Assembly: GCA_002314325.1 (NCBI GenBank)
Contig: DCFC01000003.1
Coordinates: forward strand, 1-8,191
Length of the DNA: 8,191 nucleotides
Reading direction: 5' to 3'
Source of the DNA: Megamonas hypermegale
GTDB taxonomy: Bacteria; Bacillota; Negativicutes; Selenomonadales; Selenomonadaceae
Shown piece after piece: positions 1 to 6,941 of the stretch. How positions within the stretch are numbered: position 1 is the first letter of the stretch; every line of letters starts with the position of its first letter. The notes beneath the pieces are model-generated. The model was not told the DNA's origin, did not search any database, and saw only the letters and a list, made by a program, of their open reading frames with translations. The position numbers and the translations under genes are program-made.

Positions 1-3000
1 GGTTGGGGAGAAGATTATACAATAACTTCCGGACAGGCGGCTACTGAAGATCAGTTGAAAACTGTATCGGATAAAGTAGACAGTGCAACAACTGAAGCTA
101 GTAAACATACTACAATTCAGGAAAATGGTAAAAATGTTACAGTGCAGACAAATACAACTGAAGATGGTCATTTAGATTATACTGTCAATTTAAATGATGA
201 TGTAACATTGGGTAGTGCTGATGGTGCTAATATTCATTTAGACGGAAATAATGGTAATGTAACTGTAACAGGATATATTCAATCTGGTAATGTTAAAGTA
301 GACGGAACAACAAATAGAATAACAGGCTTATCCAATATAGAATGGAATTCTACTATAGCAGATACAGTTGAAAAAAATGAAAACGGTGAAGCTGGCTATG
401 CGGCAACACAAGGTCAGTTAAAAGATGTGTATGATGCAATAAATGAAAGCGGAGGAGTACAATATACTGCTGGAAAGGGCATCGCAATAAACGATACGGA
501 AATTTCTGTAAAGACACCTGAAAATGGAAATCTTAATGTTACAGATGAAGGTGTTGTATTAAAAAATGATATTACCTTAGATAGTGTTACAGCAAACAAT
601 ACAATCAATGTTGGGTCACCTACTGGAACTCAAGTTAAGATTAATGGTATAACTGGACAGGTTACAGGACTTACTAATACCTCATTAGAAGTTGATGGCT
701 TTGCTACAAGTAATAGAGCGGCGACAGAAGAACAATTATCTGCAATGGAAACAAAAGTTACGAATGCAGATAAATATATTACTGGCGGTACAATAGATAC
801 AAACAGTGGTACATTAAAACTGACTGGTACAAATGGTATAACGGCAGATATTACTGGATTAACAGATTATCAAGTAACATCAGAAGGCAGTAGCTTTAGT
901 GGTAATAAATTAACATTAAATCTGAAAGATACCTTAAATACATCAAATGCGGATAAACAAGTAGTATTTGATGGAATTGCTAGTATAGATGATGTAAAAG
1001 CGGCAACAGCGGTAGTTACTGATGGAAATAATATTACAGTAACATCAAGCGAAGACCAAAATGATAAACATAAAGAATATACAGTAAATCTTAATGATGC
1101 AGTATATTTAGGTGGAGAACATGCAGCTTCAAATTACAATATTTTTTTAGATGGAACAGCCGGTATTATAAATGTAGGTTCGTCGTCAAGTGGTAAACAA
1201 ATTAAAATTGACGGAACAACAGGATATATTACAGGTCTTGCAAACACAACATTAGAAGTTGATGGCTTTGCTACAAGTAATAGAGCAGCAACCGAAGAAC
1301 AGTTAAATCTTGTTCGTCAGGAAATCAGTGAAAATAAAGGAACAACATATGAAGCTGGTAATGGTATTACTATTACTGAGGCAACTGAAACAGGTAAAAA
1401 TCCTACTATTGCTGTTAATGCTGATGGAACAAAGGGTATCACTGTTAGTGAATCTGGTGTAGCTGTCAATGCAGGTGATGGTCTTGCATTTGAAACGGCA
1501 GAAGGCGTAACAAAGGGTCAGTTGAAAGTTGCAACTGGTAATGGTTTAACGATTGATGATAGTAAAAATGTAGGCGTAAAATTATCTCTCAATAATAATA
1601 TCGATGATAGTAATTTAGAATTTGGCACAAATGGTGGTCTTAAATTAAAAGATAATTTAACTGGTTTGACAAGTGTATCATCAAATAGCGTTATTGTTGG
1701 TAGAGATGTAGTAACAGATCCTGGAAATCCAGAAATGGGCGTTACTATTACTGGACAAAAGATTACCGGATTAGATACAAATAGTATAACTGGAGATGAG
1801 GATGCTGTTAATAAAGCATATGTAGACAAATTCTTCGATACGGACAAAGGCTTAGCTGTACAATACGATAATAATACAAAGGCTACAGTTACATTAGATA
1901 ATAGTGCTGGTGTTGAAATTAGAAATGTAAAAACAGCCGATTATGTATCAGGTTCTACTTCGGCAGCTAACGTCAATCTTGTATATTCAAAAGCAGGTTC
2001 ACTTAATTGGACTACAACAAATCATTTGAACGGTACAACTAATTTAACGGATGCGGCTACAATATTAGATAGAAAAATCGGTAATCTTACACATACGGGA
2101 ACGTATCGATTGCCAGGAACATCATCTACAGTAACAGATGCTCTTAATTTATTGGATAGTGGTGTTGGTACAGTTGATTTCACTTATTTAGAAACACCGT
2201 ATTTAAGTGGAGATTATAATTTAACTTCAGCTACGGATAAATTGGCTCGCTTAGTAGGAACTATATCTACTAATGTAGGAATTGATATTGTTGGAAGTGC
2301 AGGTAGTATCAATTGGGGTGAAGATGTCACTTATATTAGTGGAGCTAAAAATGTAGTTGAAGGTATGAACACACTTGATAAAACAATAAAAGGTATTGAT
2401 GATCGTGTTACAACTCTTGAAGGTAATACTAATAGTATCCAGACTTTCTCTGCAATGTCCGCTCCGCAAATTAGTACTTTGAGTGCTCTCAGCAATATGG
2501 ATATGAGTGCAGTTAATGCTTTATCTACTTTAAGTGCGGATAATCTGGCAACTATTTCCACTTTATCTACTGAAGATACGCCAGTATCAAATGCAGACCC
2601 GGCGACTAATGATTCTCCAAGACTTCCAGAAGATCCTAATACGATAAATGGAGATCATATTGTTAACGGTGAATTGTCTGTTAAAGATGATGCGATTTTT
2701 GATAAAGATGTAAGTGTCGGTGGTAAACTCGATGTAAAGGGAGAAGCTAATTTCCATAGCAATGCAACATTTGATAAAGACGTAAGTATCGGCGGCACGC
2801 TCAATATGAACGGCAATAAAATTACGGGCGTTGCAGACGGGGATGTTTCTGCTGATTCCACCGATGCGATAAACGGCAGTCAGCTTTATGCTGTTGAACA
2901 GAAAGTGGACAATAACTCTCAGGCTATTAATGCGGTAGGCAATCAGGTCAATAGATTGAGCAATCGTATTGATAAAGTCGGTGCAGGTGCGGCAGCTCTT

Positions 3001-3633
3001 GCAGCTCTTCATCCGCTCGATTTCGACCCGGATGATAAGCTGAGCTTTGCAGCAGGTTACGGTAACTATGCAGGCGAAAATGCCGTTGCAGTCGGTGCAT
3101 TCTATCAGCCGAATGAAGATACAATGTTCAGCGTGGGCGGTACGTTCGGTAATGACGAAAACATGGTCAATGCCGGTGTAAGCTTCAAACTCGGTCAGAA
3201 GAGCAATGTATCCCGCAGCCGTGTATCCATGGCGAAGGAACTCGTTTCTCTCCGTGATGAAGTGGCACAGCTGAAAGCACTCATGGCTCATGCAGGTATT
3301 CTGCCGTCGAACGGTCAGTTCGATACGAGTGCGCTCTTCCCGGATGTTCCGGAAAATCACTGGGCGTATGAATATGTTCATGAACTCGGCCGACTCGGTA
3401 TTCTGGAAGGCTATGCTGACGGCAACTTTGAAGGCGACCGCATGATGACGCGCTATGAAATGGCGGCAATCGTATATCGTGCAATGCAGAAAGGTGTAAA
3501 TATCGACAGCAGAATGCTGAAAGAATTCGAACCGGAACTGAAATTAATCCGTGTTGATGTAGTGGCTCGTGATGATGACGGTAATCCGACGATTGAACGT
3601 GTTCGCGTAAACGAAGATACGCAGCAAGCATAA
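1..3633 (+). CDS. Trimeric autotransporter adhesin (YadA-like) with C-terminal SLH domain, 5' partial
   Basis: The reading frame is open from base 1 (GWGEDYTITSGQAATEDQ...), so the signal peptide and N-terminal head lie outside the window; the TTG at 55 is not a credible start. Numbering from base 1 gives 1210 visible residues. Residues 1-810 are a Gly/Asn/Thr-rich stalk with YadA-type neck motifs (AATEEQL near 241-246 and 430-435) and several KI.GL boxes. Residues 453-553 hold G-x-G-[LI]-T-[IF] repeats. About 815-860 is a Ser/Leu/Met-rich linker. Residues 939-963 (NKITGVADGDV...INGSQLY) are the classic last neck, leading through a coiled coil to the four-strand YadA anchor at about 994-1065 (GAGAAALAALHPLD...NAGVSFKLG). 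Unlike YadA itself, the chain continues for 145 residues: a coiled coil (1071-1100), one SLH domain (1112-1162, FPDV..NHWAYEYV...TRYEMA) and a charged tail. Expected role: surface adhesion or autoaggregation, with the anchor in the outer membrane and the SLH in the periplasm binding peptidoglycan. The family call is firm; the ligand is unknown. Confidence 0.
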   Translation, partial: GWGEDYTITSGQAATEDQLKTVSDKVDSATTEASKHTTIQENGKNVTVQTNTTEDGHLDYTVNLNDDVTLGSADGANIHLDGNNGNVTVTGYIQSGNVKVDGTTNRITGLSNIEWNSTIADTVEKNENGEAGYAATQGQLKDVYDAINESGGVQYTAGKGIAINDTEISVKTPENGNLNVTDEGVVLKNDITLDSVTANNTINVGSPTGTQVKINGITGQVTGLTNTSLEVDGFATSNRAATEEQLSAMETKVTNADKYITGGTIDTNSGTLKLTGTNGITADITGLTDYQVTSEGSSFSGNKLTLNLKDTLNTSNADKQVVFDGIASIDDVKAATAVVTDGNNITVTSSEDQNDKHKEYTVNLNDAVYLGGEHAASNYNIFLDGTAGIINVGSSSSGKQIKIDGTTGYITGLANTTLEVDGFATSNRAATEEQLNLVRQEISENKGTTYEAGNGITITEATETGKNPTIAVNADGTKGITVSESGVAVNAGDGLAFETAEGVTKGQLKVATGNGLTIDDSKNVGVKLSLNNNIDDSNLEFGTNGGLKLKDNLTGLTSVSSNSVIVGRDVVTDPGNPEMGVTITGQKITGLDTNSITGDEDAVNKAYVDKFFDTDKGLAVQYDNNTKATVTLDNSAGVEIRNVKTADYVSGSTSAANVNLVYSKAGSLNWTTTNHLNGTTNLTDAATILDRKIGNLTHTGTYRLPGTSSTVTDALNLLDSGVGTVDFTYLETPYLSGDYNLTSATDKLARLVGTISTNVGIDIVGSAGSINWGEDVTYISGAKNVVEGMNTLDKTIKGIDDRVTTLEGNTNSIQTFSAMSAPQISTLSALSNMDMSAVNALSTLSADNLATISTLSTEDTPVSNADPATNDSPRLPEDPNTINGDHIVNGELSVKDDAIFDKDVSVGGKLDVKGEANFHSNATFDKDVSIGGTLNMNGNKITGVADGDVSADSTDAINGSQLYAVEQKVDNNSQAINAVGNQVNRLSNRIDKVGAGAAALAALHPLDFDPDDKLSFAAGYGNYAGENAVAVGAFYQPNEDTMFSVGGTFGNDENMVNAGVSFKLGQKSNVSRSRVSMAKELVSLRDEVAQLKALMAHAGILPSNGQFDTSALFPDVPENHWAYEYVHELGRLGILEGYADGNFEGDRMMTRYEMAAIVYRAMQKGVNIDSRMLKEFEPELKLIRVDVVARDDDGNPTIERVRVNEDTQQA
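631..738 (+). repeat. Adhesin stalk repeat, copy 1
   Basis: This is a 36-residue unit (Q[VI]KI[ND]G.TG..TGL.NT.LEVDG, then FATSNRAATEEQL) shared with 1198-1305. The last half is identical in protein, and much of the DNA is identical too. It contains a YadA-type neck that closes one stalk module. The two copies are 567 bp (189 residues) apart. Confidence 0.
1198..1305 (+). repeat. Adhesin stalk repeat, copy 2
   Basis: Second copy of the 36-residue unit at 631-738, in the same frame and order. The run LEVDGFATSNRAATEEQL is unchanged, while third positions differ (for example gcggcgaca versus gcagcaacc), so the copies have had time to diverge at silent sites. A more distant relative is visible at about 292-420 (VKVDGTTNRITGL...GYAATQGQL). 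Confidence 0.
1357..1659 (+). other. Fibre-shaft-like repeat segment of the adhesin
   Basis: Within the adhesin, residues 453-553 contain successive short units built on a G-[ND]-G-[IL]-[AT]-[IF] turn followed by hydrophobic-alternating strands: GNGITI, KGITVSESGVAV, GDGLAFE, GQLKVATGNGLTIDD, LEFGTNGGLKLKD. This layout resembles the triple beta-spiral shafts of adenovirus fibre and some phage tail fibres. The resemblance is by eye only; an ordinary YadA-type stalk is the alternative. Confidence 0.
2023..2400 (+). repeat. Degenerate repeats in adhesin stalk (G..N[LV]..A...LD)
   Basis: Four related units begin near 2023, 2104, 2200 and 2332: HLNGTTNLTDAATILDRKIG, YRLPGTSSTVTDALNLLDSG, YLSGDYNLTSATDKLARLVG and YISGAKNVVEGMNTLDKTIK. 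Two are preceded by AGS[LI]NW boxes (at about 1996 and 2299). Each unit looks like a strand-turn followed by a short helix, as in stalk elements that switch between beta and coiled-coil structure. The fold is not identified. Confidence 0.
2698..2820 (+). repeat. 24-residue tandem repeat before the adhesin anchor
   Basis: FDKDVSVGGKLDVKGEA (from 2698) is followed 72 bp later by FDKDVSIGGTLNMNGNK (from 2770). The alternating hydrophobic pattern suggests stacked beta coils joining the linker to the last YadA neck. Confidence 0.
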
Positions 3634-3652
3634 TTTAATATGACATAAAAAC

Positions 3653-3683
3653 AAGCGGCAGATTTAATCTGTCGCTTATTTTT
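3653..3683 (+). terminator. Intrinsic terminator of the adhesin gene
   Basis: An 11-bp stem, aagcggcagat paired with atctgtcgctt (one G.U pair), has a tta loop. It is followed by a T-rich run, and an A-run lies just upstream. It starts 20 bases after the adhesin stop codon. Confidence 0.
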
Positions 3684-3701
3684 GTATTTAAGGCGTTAAT
3701 T

Positions 3702-3730
3702 TAGACAAATATTTCGCTTTAAGCTATAAT
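3702..3730 (+). promoter_or_regulatory. Sigma-70-type promoter of the Rpn-like gene
   Basis: The -35 is tagaca (3702-3707) and the -10 is a perfect tataat (3725-3730), separated by 17 bases. It lies between the upstream terminator and the ATG at 3751, so the nuclease gene is probably transcribed on its own. The predicted start of transcription, near 3737, falls at the ribosome binding site (aaaggag, 3736-3742), so the 5' leader would be only about 14 bases. Confidence 0.
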
Positions 3731-3750
3731 GAAATAAAGGAGCTGGTGAA

Positions 3751-4677
3751 ATGAAATTCAATAGATTAAATGATTTGTATTTTAAAAGACTGCTCGGTGA
3801 TAAACGTAGAAAAAACTTCACACTTAATTTTTTAAATGCGATGTTGGATAGAGATGAAAATAACTATTTTACGGATATTACATTTTTGGATAAAGATAAC
3901 GAACCTGATACGATAGATGGCAAACTGTCCAAACTAGATATTCGGGCGGATATGAATGACGGCACGCAGATAGAAATCGAAGTGCAGGTATTGCCGTTTA
4001 AACTCATGGCGGAGCGTTCACTGTTTTATTGGTCGAAAATGTATGCCGAACAGCTCAATAAAAGTGAACGGTATAAAAAACTGAAGCGGACTGTTGCCAT
4101 TAATCTTTTAAATTTTGATTATCTTATTGAAGAAAAAGAATGGCACAATGTGTATGCTTTGTTAAATATTAAATCGCACAGAAAATTAACAGACCATATG
4201 GAAATTCATTTTGCGGAAATCCCGAAATTTAAACTGAAAGATATAAGAAAGATGAGAGCCTCCGAGACGTGGATGGCGTATTTTTCCGGTAATTATGACG
4301 ATAAGGAACTGGAGGAATTATCGATGAATAAACCGATTATGAAAGAAGTAATGGATTTTGAACGTTCCTTTTTAATGGATAAGATGCAGCGGCGAGAATA
4401 TGAACAGAGAGAAAAAGCACTTAGAGATTATTATTCCTATATGGACGAAACTTTTGAAGATGGCTACGATAAAGGTTTTGGTAAAGGAAAAATGGAAGGT
4501 AAAATGGAAGGTAGGATAGAAGGCAAAATGGAAGGCAGAATAGAAGGTAGAAAGGAAGGAAAAATAGAAGGAATTAATGAAATCGCTTTAAGAATGCTGA
4601 AAAGAGGAAAAGAGCTTGCTGAAATTGTTGAAGATACGGGACTTAGCATTGAAGAAGTGAAAAAATTACAGGCATAA
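3751..4677 (+). CDS. Rpn / PDDEXK_2 family nuclease ('PD-(D/E)XK nuclease family transposase')
   Basis: This is a 308-residue protein starting at ATG 3751, 8 bases after aaaggag. Family features in order: an N-terminal NDLYFKRLLGD box (7-17, the family's 'DFAFKxLFG' element); the PD-(D/E)XK core with KLDIRA (catalytic-type D63) and IEVQ (E77-x-Q79, where Q replaces the usual K, as is common in this family); an R..FYW..MY..QL helix (89-102); and a YKKLKRTVAINLLNF strand. A helical linker follows, then seven tetrapeptide repeats (247-274, KMEG/RIEG type) and a C-terminal ALRMLKRG...GLSIEEVKKL helical hairpin (278-307). Relatives in E. coli (Rpn proteins) are DNA endonucleases linked to recombination and phage defence. 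Despite the 'transposase' name no terminal repeats were seen here. The gene stands alone, with its own promoter and terminator, and looks intact. Family call strong; biological role unknown. Confidence 0.
   Translation: MKFNRLNDLYFKRLLGDKRRKNFTLNFLNAMLDRDENNYFTDITFLDKDNEPDTIDGKLSKLDIRADMNDGTQIEIEVQVLPFKLMAERSLFYWSKMYAEQLNKSERYKKLKRTVAINLLNFDYLIEEKEWHNVYALLNIKSHRKLTDHMEIHFAEIPKFKLKDIRKMRASETWMAYFSGNYDDKELEELSMNKPIMKEVMDFERSFLMDKMQRREYEQREKALRDYYSYMDETFEDGYDKGFGKGKMEGKMEGRIEGKMEGRIEGRKEGKIEGINEIALRMLKRGKELAEIVEDTGLSIEEVKKLQA
4311..4326 (+). promoter_or_regulatory. Possible internal translation start in the Rpn-like gene
   Basis: A ggagg sequence (4311-4315) lies 8 bases before an in-frame ATG (4324-4326, Met192). 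Translation from here would give a 117-residue protein made of the helical linker, the KMEG/RIEG repeats and the C-terminal helices, without the nuclease core. The ggagg is also simply Leu-Glu-Glu coding sequence (ctg gag gaa), so chance is a real alternative. Confidence 0.
4489..4572 (+). repeat. Seven 12-bp tandem repeats, coding K/R-x-E-G
   Basis: Seven four-codon units encode KMEG KMEG RIEG KMEG RIEG RKEG KIEG (residues 247-274). The consensus is aaaatggaaggt or agaatagaaggt. Because the unit is a multiple of three, gain or loss of copies changes the length of the helical arm but not the frame. Such repeats are typical of this nuclease family. Confidence 0.
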
Positions 4678-4690
4678 TTTAATGTAATAT

Positions 4691-4730
4691 AAAAAAGACT
4701 ATCACATATTGTATGCGATAGTCTTTTTTT
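4691..4730. terminator. thrS: Bidirectional intrinsic terminator between rpn-like gene and thrS
   Basis: The stem pairs gactatcacata with tatgcgatagtc around a ttg loop, flanked by six A on the left and seven T on the right, so it can end transcripts from both sides. On the - strand the single non-Watson-Crick position is a G.U pair. On the + strand it is an A-C mismatch, so the hairpin is slightly better for thrS. Confidence 0.
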
Positions 4731-4742
4731 ATATTAATAAAT

Positions 4743-6656
4743 TTACTGTGCTTTTGTTTTGATTTCTTCGAGCAGGTTGGCGATAAACGTATCCGTATCC
4801 ATCGTTACAGTGTCTTTTTCGCGGCGTTTGCGGACGGAGATATTTTTATTTTCCAGTTCGCTTTCACCGACGATTATGCTGTACGGGATTTTCTTAACCT
4901 GTGCTTCGCGGATTTTGTAGCCGATTTTTTCGTTTCGGTCGTCGACTTCCACGCGGATGCCGAGGTCAAACATTTTGCGTTTGATTTCATAAGCATAATC
5001 GGCGTATTTGTCGCTGATTGGCAGGATTTTTACCTGAACAGGAGCGAGCCAAGCCGGGAATGCACCGGCGTAGTTTTCAATCAGGATACCGATAAAGCGT
5101 TCGATACTGCCGTATACAACGCGGTGTATCATTACCGGGCGGTGTTTCTGTCCGTCTTCGCCGACGTATGTCAGGTCGAATTTTTCCGGCATGAGCATAT
5201 CGAGCTGGATTGTACCGCACTGCCAAGTACGGCCGATGGAGTCAGTTAAGTGGAAGTCGATTTTCGGGCCGTAGAAAGCGCCGTCGCCTTCGTTTACGAC
5301 GTATTTCAAGCCGCGGTGTTCAAGGGCGTTTCTGAGAGCATTCGTTGCCTGTTCCCAAATTTCGTCCGAGCCCATAGAGTCGTCCGGGCGTGTGCTGAGT
5401 TCGGCATGGTACGTCAGACCGAATGTGCTGTATACCTGGTCGAACAGGTCGATTGTTTTCTGGATTTCGCCTTCAATCTGGGACGGAAGCATGAAGATAT
5501 GCGCATCGTCCTGCGTGAAGTTGCGTACGCGCATCAGGCCGTGCAGTGCGCCGGACAGTTCGTGGCGGTGAACAAGGCCGAGTTCGCCGAGACGCAGCGG
5601 CAGGTCGCGGTAGCTGTGCTGCTGCGTGAGGTATACAAGCATACCGCCCGGGCAGTTCATCGGTTTGATAGCGTAGTCTTCACCGTCGATTTTTGTGAAG
5701 TACATATTTTCTTTGTAATGGTCCCAATGACCGGAAGTTTCCCAGAGTTTGCGGTTCAAAATCATCGGCGTTTTGATTTCCTGATAGCCGAATTTGCGGT
5801 GAACTTCGCGCCAGTAGTTGATGAGTTCGTTGCGGATTACCATACCGTTCGGATGGAAGAACGGGAAGCCTGGGCCTTCTTCGTGCAGGCTGAACAGGTC
5901 GAGTTCTTTGCCGAGTTTGCGGTGGTCGCGTTTAGCTGCTTCTTCGAGCATTTTTAAATAAGCATCGAGGTCGGCCTGTTTTTCAAATGCCGTGCCGTAA
6001 ATGCGCTGGAGCATTTTGTTCTTTTCGCTGCCGCGCCAGTAAGCACCGGCTACCGATTGCAGTTTCAATGCTTTTACTTTGCCTGTGGATACAACGTGCG
6101 GACCGGCGCACAGGTCGGTGAAATCGCCCTGTGTGTACATCGTAATCATGGCGTCTTCCGGCAGGTCGTTGATTAATTCGATTTTATACGTTTCGCCTTC
6201 GGCATTGAAAAAGTCGAGTGCTTCCTGACGAGTAACTTCCTTGCGGACAATCGGCAGGTTTTCCTTGACGATTTTTTTCATTTCCTTTTCGATTTTCAGC
6301 AAATCTTCATTGTTGAGCTGATGGTCCATGTCGAAATCGTAGTAAAAACCGTTGTCGATAGCAGGACCGATAGCCAGTTTCACATTTTTGTCGCCGTAAA
6401 GACGTTTAACAGCTTGTGCCATGATATGAGCTGCACTGTGGCGCAGCGCCCAGCGGCCGTCGGCATCGTCGAATGTCAGTACGTCAATCTGATGGTCGCC
6501 GTCAATAACGGTCGTCAAATCTTTTGTTTCGCCGTCGATTTTGCAGGCGAGGGCTTTTTTTGCCAGAGAATTGCTTAAGTTTTTTACAAAATCAAGAACG
6601 CTCGTACCGTTTTCTACTTCACGAACGGCACCGTCTTTTAAAGTGATTTTTGCCAT
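4743..6656 (-). CDS. thrS: Threonyl-tRNA synthetase
   Basis: This complete class II synthetase of 637 residues, close to the E. coli length, charges tRNA-Thr with threonine in the cytoplasm. Domains: N-terminal TGS (1-62); the editing domain with HxxxH (H73, H77) and C183/H187 in DLCAGPH, which removes mischarged serine; the catalytic core (about 245-535), with zinc ligands C335 (MNCPGG), H386 (FTQDDAH) and H511 (MIHR), motif 2 arginine R364 (VHRHE) and motif 3 YGSIERFIG with R520; and the C-terminal anticodon-binding domain (about 540-637). All expected key residues are present. The start is ATG 6656-6654, placed 7 bases after a strong aggaggtt. It is monocistronic, preceded by a T-box leader and followed by a terminator shared with the convergent nuclease gene. 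Expression is therefore expected to rise when uncharged tRNA-Thr accumulates. Confidence 0.
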   Translation of the reverse strand: MAKITLKDGAVREVENGTSVLDFVKNLSNSLAKKALACKIDGETKDLTTVIDGDHQIDVLTFDDADGRWALRHSAAHIMAQAVKRLYGDKNVKLAIGPAIDNGFYYDFDMDHQLNNEDLLKIEKEMKKIVKENLPIVRKEVTRQEALDFFNAEGETYKIELINDLPEDAMITMYTQGDFTDLCAGPHVVSTGKVKALKLQSVAGAYWRGSEKNKMLQRIYGTAFEKQADLDAYLKMLEEAAKRDHRKLGKELDLFSLHEEGPGFPFFHPNGMVIRNELINYWREVHRKFGYQEIKTPMILNRKLWETSGHWDHYKENMYFTKIDGEDYAIKPMNCPGGMLVYLTQQHSYRDLPLRLGELGLVHRHELSGALHGLMRVRNFTQDDAHIFMLPSQIEGEIQKTIDLFDQVYSTFGLTYHAELSTRPDDSMGSDEIWEQATNALRNALEHRGLKYVVNEGDGAFYGPKIDFHLTDSIGRTWQCGTIQLDMLMPEKFDLTYVGEDGQKHRPVMIHRVVYGSIERFIGILIENYAGAFPAWLAPVQVKILPISDKYADYAYEIKRKMFDLGIRVEVDDRNEKIGYKIREAQVKKIPYSIIVGESELENKNISVRKRREKDTVTMDTDTFIANLLEEIKTKAQ

Positions 6657-6663
6657 TATAAAT

Positions 6664-6671
6664 AACCTCCT
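6664..6671 (-). promoter_or_regulatory. thrS: Ribosome binding site of thrS
   Basis: On the - strand aggaggtt lies 7 bases before the ATG. It sits directly after the T-run of the leader terminator, so it is transcribed only on read-through. Confidence 0.
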
Positions 6672-6709
6672 AAAAATAAAAAAAGCCCCATCCCGAAAGG
6701 GACGAGGCT
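6672..6709 (-). terminator. thrS: T-box-controlled terminator (attenuator) of thrS
   Basis: On the - strand agcctcgtccc pairs with gggatggggct (with G.U pairs) around a tttc loop, followed by a T-run (ttttttt a ttttt). Its 5' arm includes cgtccct, which can instead pair with aggg of the T-box sequence to form the antiterminator. Confidence 0.
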
Positions 6710-6936
6710 ATAACTTCGCGGTTCCACCCTGTTTGTTATATTCGTATAAATATAACCAGCTTGAAATGATAACGGATACTATCCGGCAGGGCTTACTGAA
6801 TTATTTGGTTCAGCCGTGCAGTTTGAAAGTGGTAATCGTAAAAGATGTTTAAGAAGCTCGCAGCCAATGCTTCTCTCTCTGCAAACACTGCTTTTACAAT
6901 CGTGTCTTTCGCATTACTTTTAACTTATTGAGTGTA
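6672..6936 (-). ncRNA. T-box riboswitch leader of thrS, threonine specifier ACC
   Basis: The T-box sequence agggtggaaccgcg matches the consensus exactly (6717-6730). Stem I is recognisable: gaaag pairs with ctttc at its base, ttgtaaaag pairs with cttttacga above, and gtgttt pairs with aaacat higher up, with an agagagagaagc segment in the distal part. The loop between the two lower helices holds ACC (6831-6833), a threonine codon that fits tRNA-Thr(GGU) and the downstream gene. An 8-bp hairpin (gttatatt/aatataac) lies before the T-box. Uncharged tRNA should stabilise the antiterminator and allow thrS transcription. The 5' end is inferred from the promoter and is approximate. Confidence 0.
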
Positions 6937-6941
6937 CCCTC

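Noticed and set aside
55..57. TTG at 55 as the start of the adhesin
   Set aside because: The frame is open to the window edge and residues before it (QAATEDQL) already belong to a YadA-type neck motif.
2587..3381. 264-codon open frame on the - strand opposite the adhesin anchor
   Set aside because: It lies entirely within the well-supported YadA anchor frame, its product is Cys/Ile/Arg-rich without a recognisable domain, and no ribosome binding site or promoter supports it.
3751..4677. Insertion sequence around the 'transposase' gene
   Set aside because: No terminal inverted repeats or target-site duplication could be found at its borders, which are ordinary terminators and a promoter. The family name reflects history more than activity.
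5250..5957. 235-codon open frame on the + strand inside thrS
   Set aside because: It is a mirror of the thrS catalytic core, whose motifs are all intact on the - strand; the product is an Ala/Val/Phe-rich shadow.
6541..6852. 103-codon open frame on the + strand across the thrS start and leader
   Set aside because: It overlaps the thrS 5' end and T-box elements in antisense and shows no domain or start signal.
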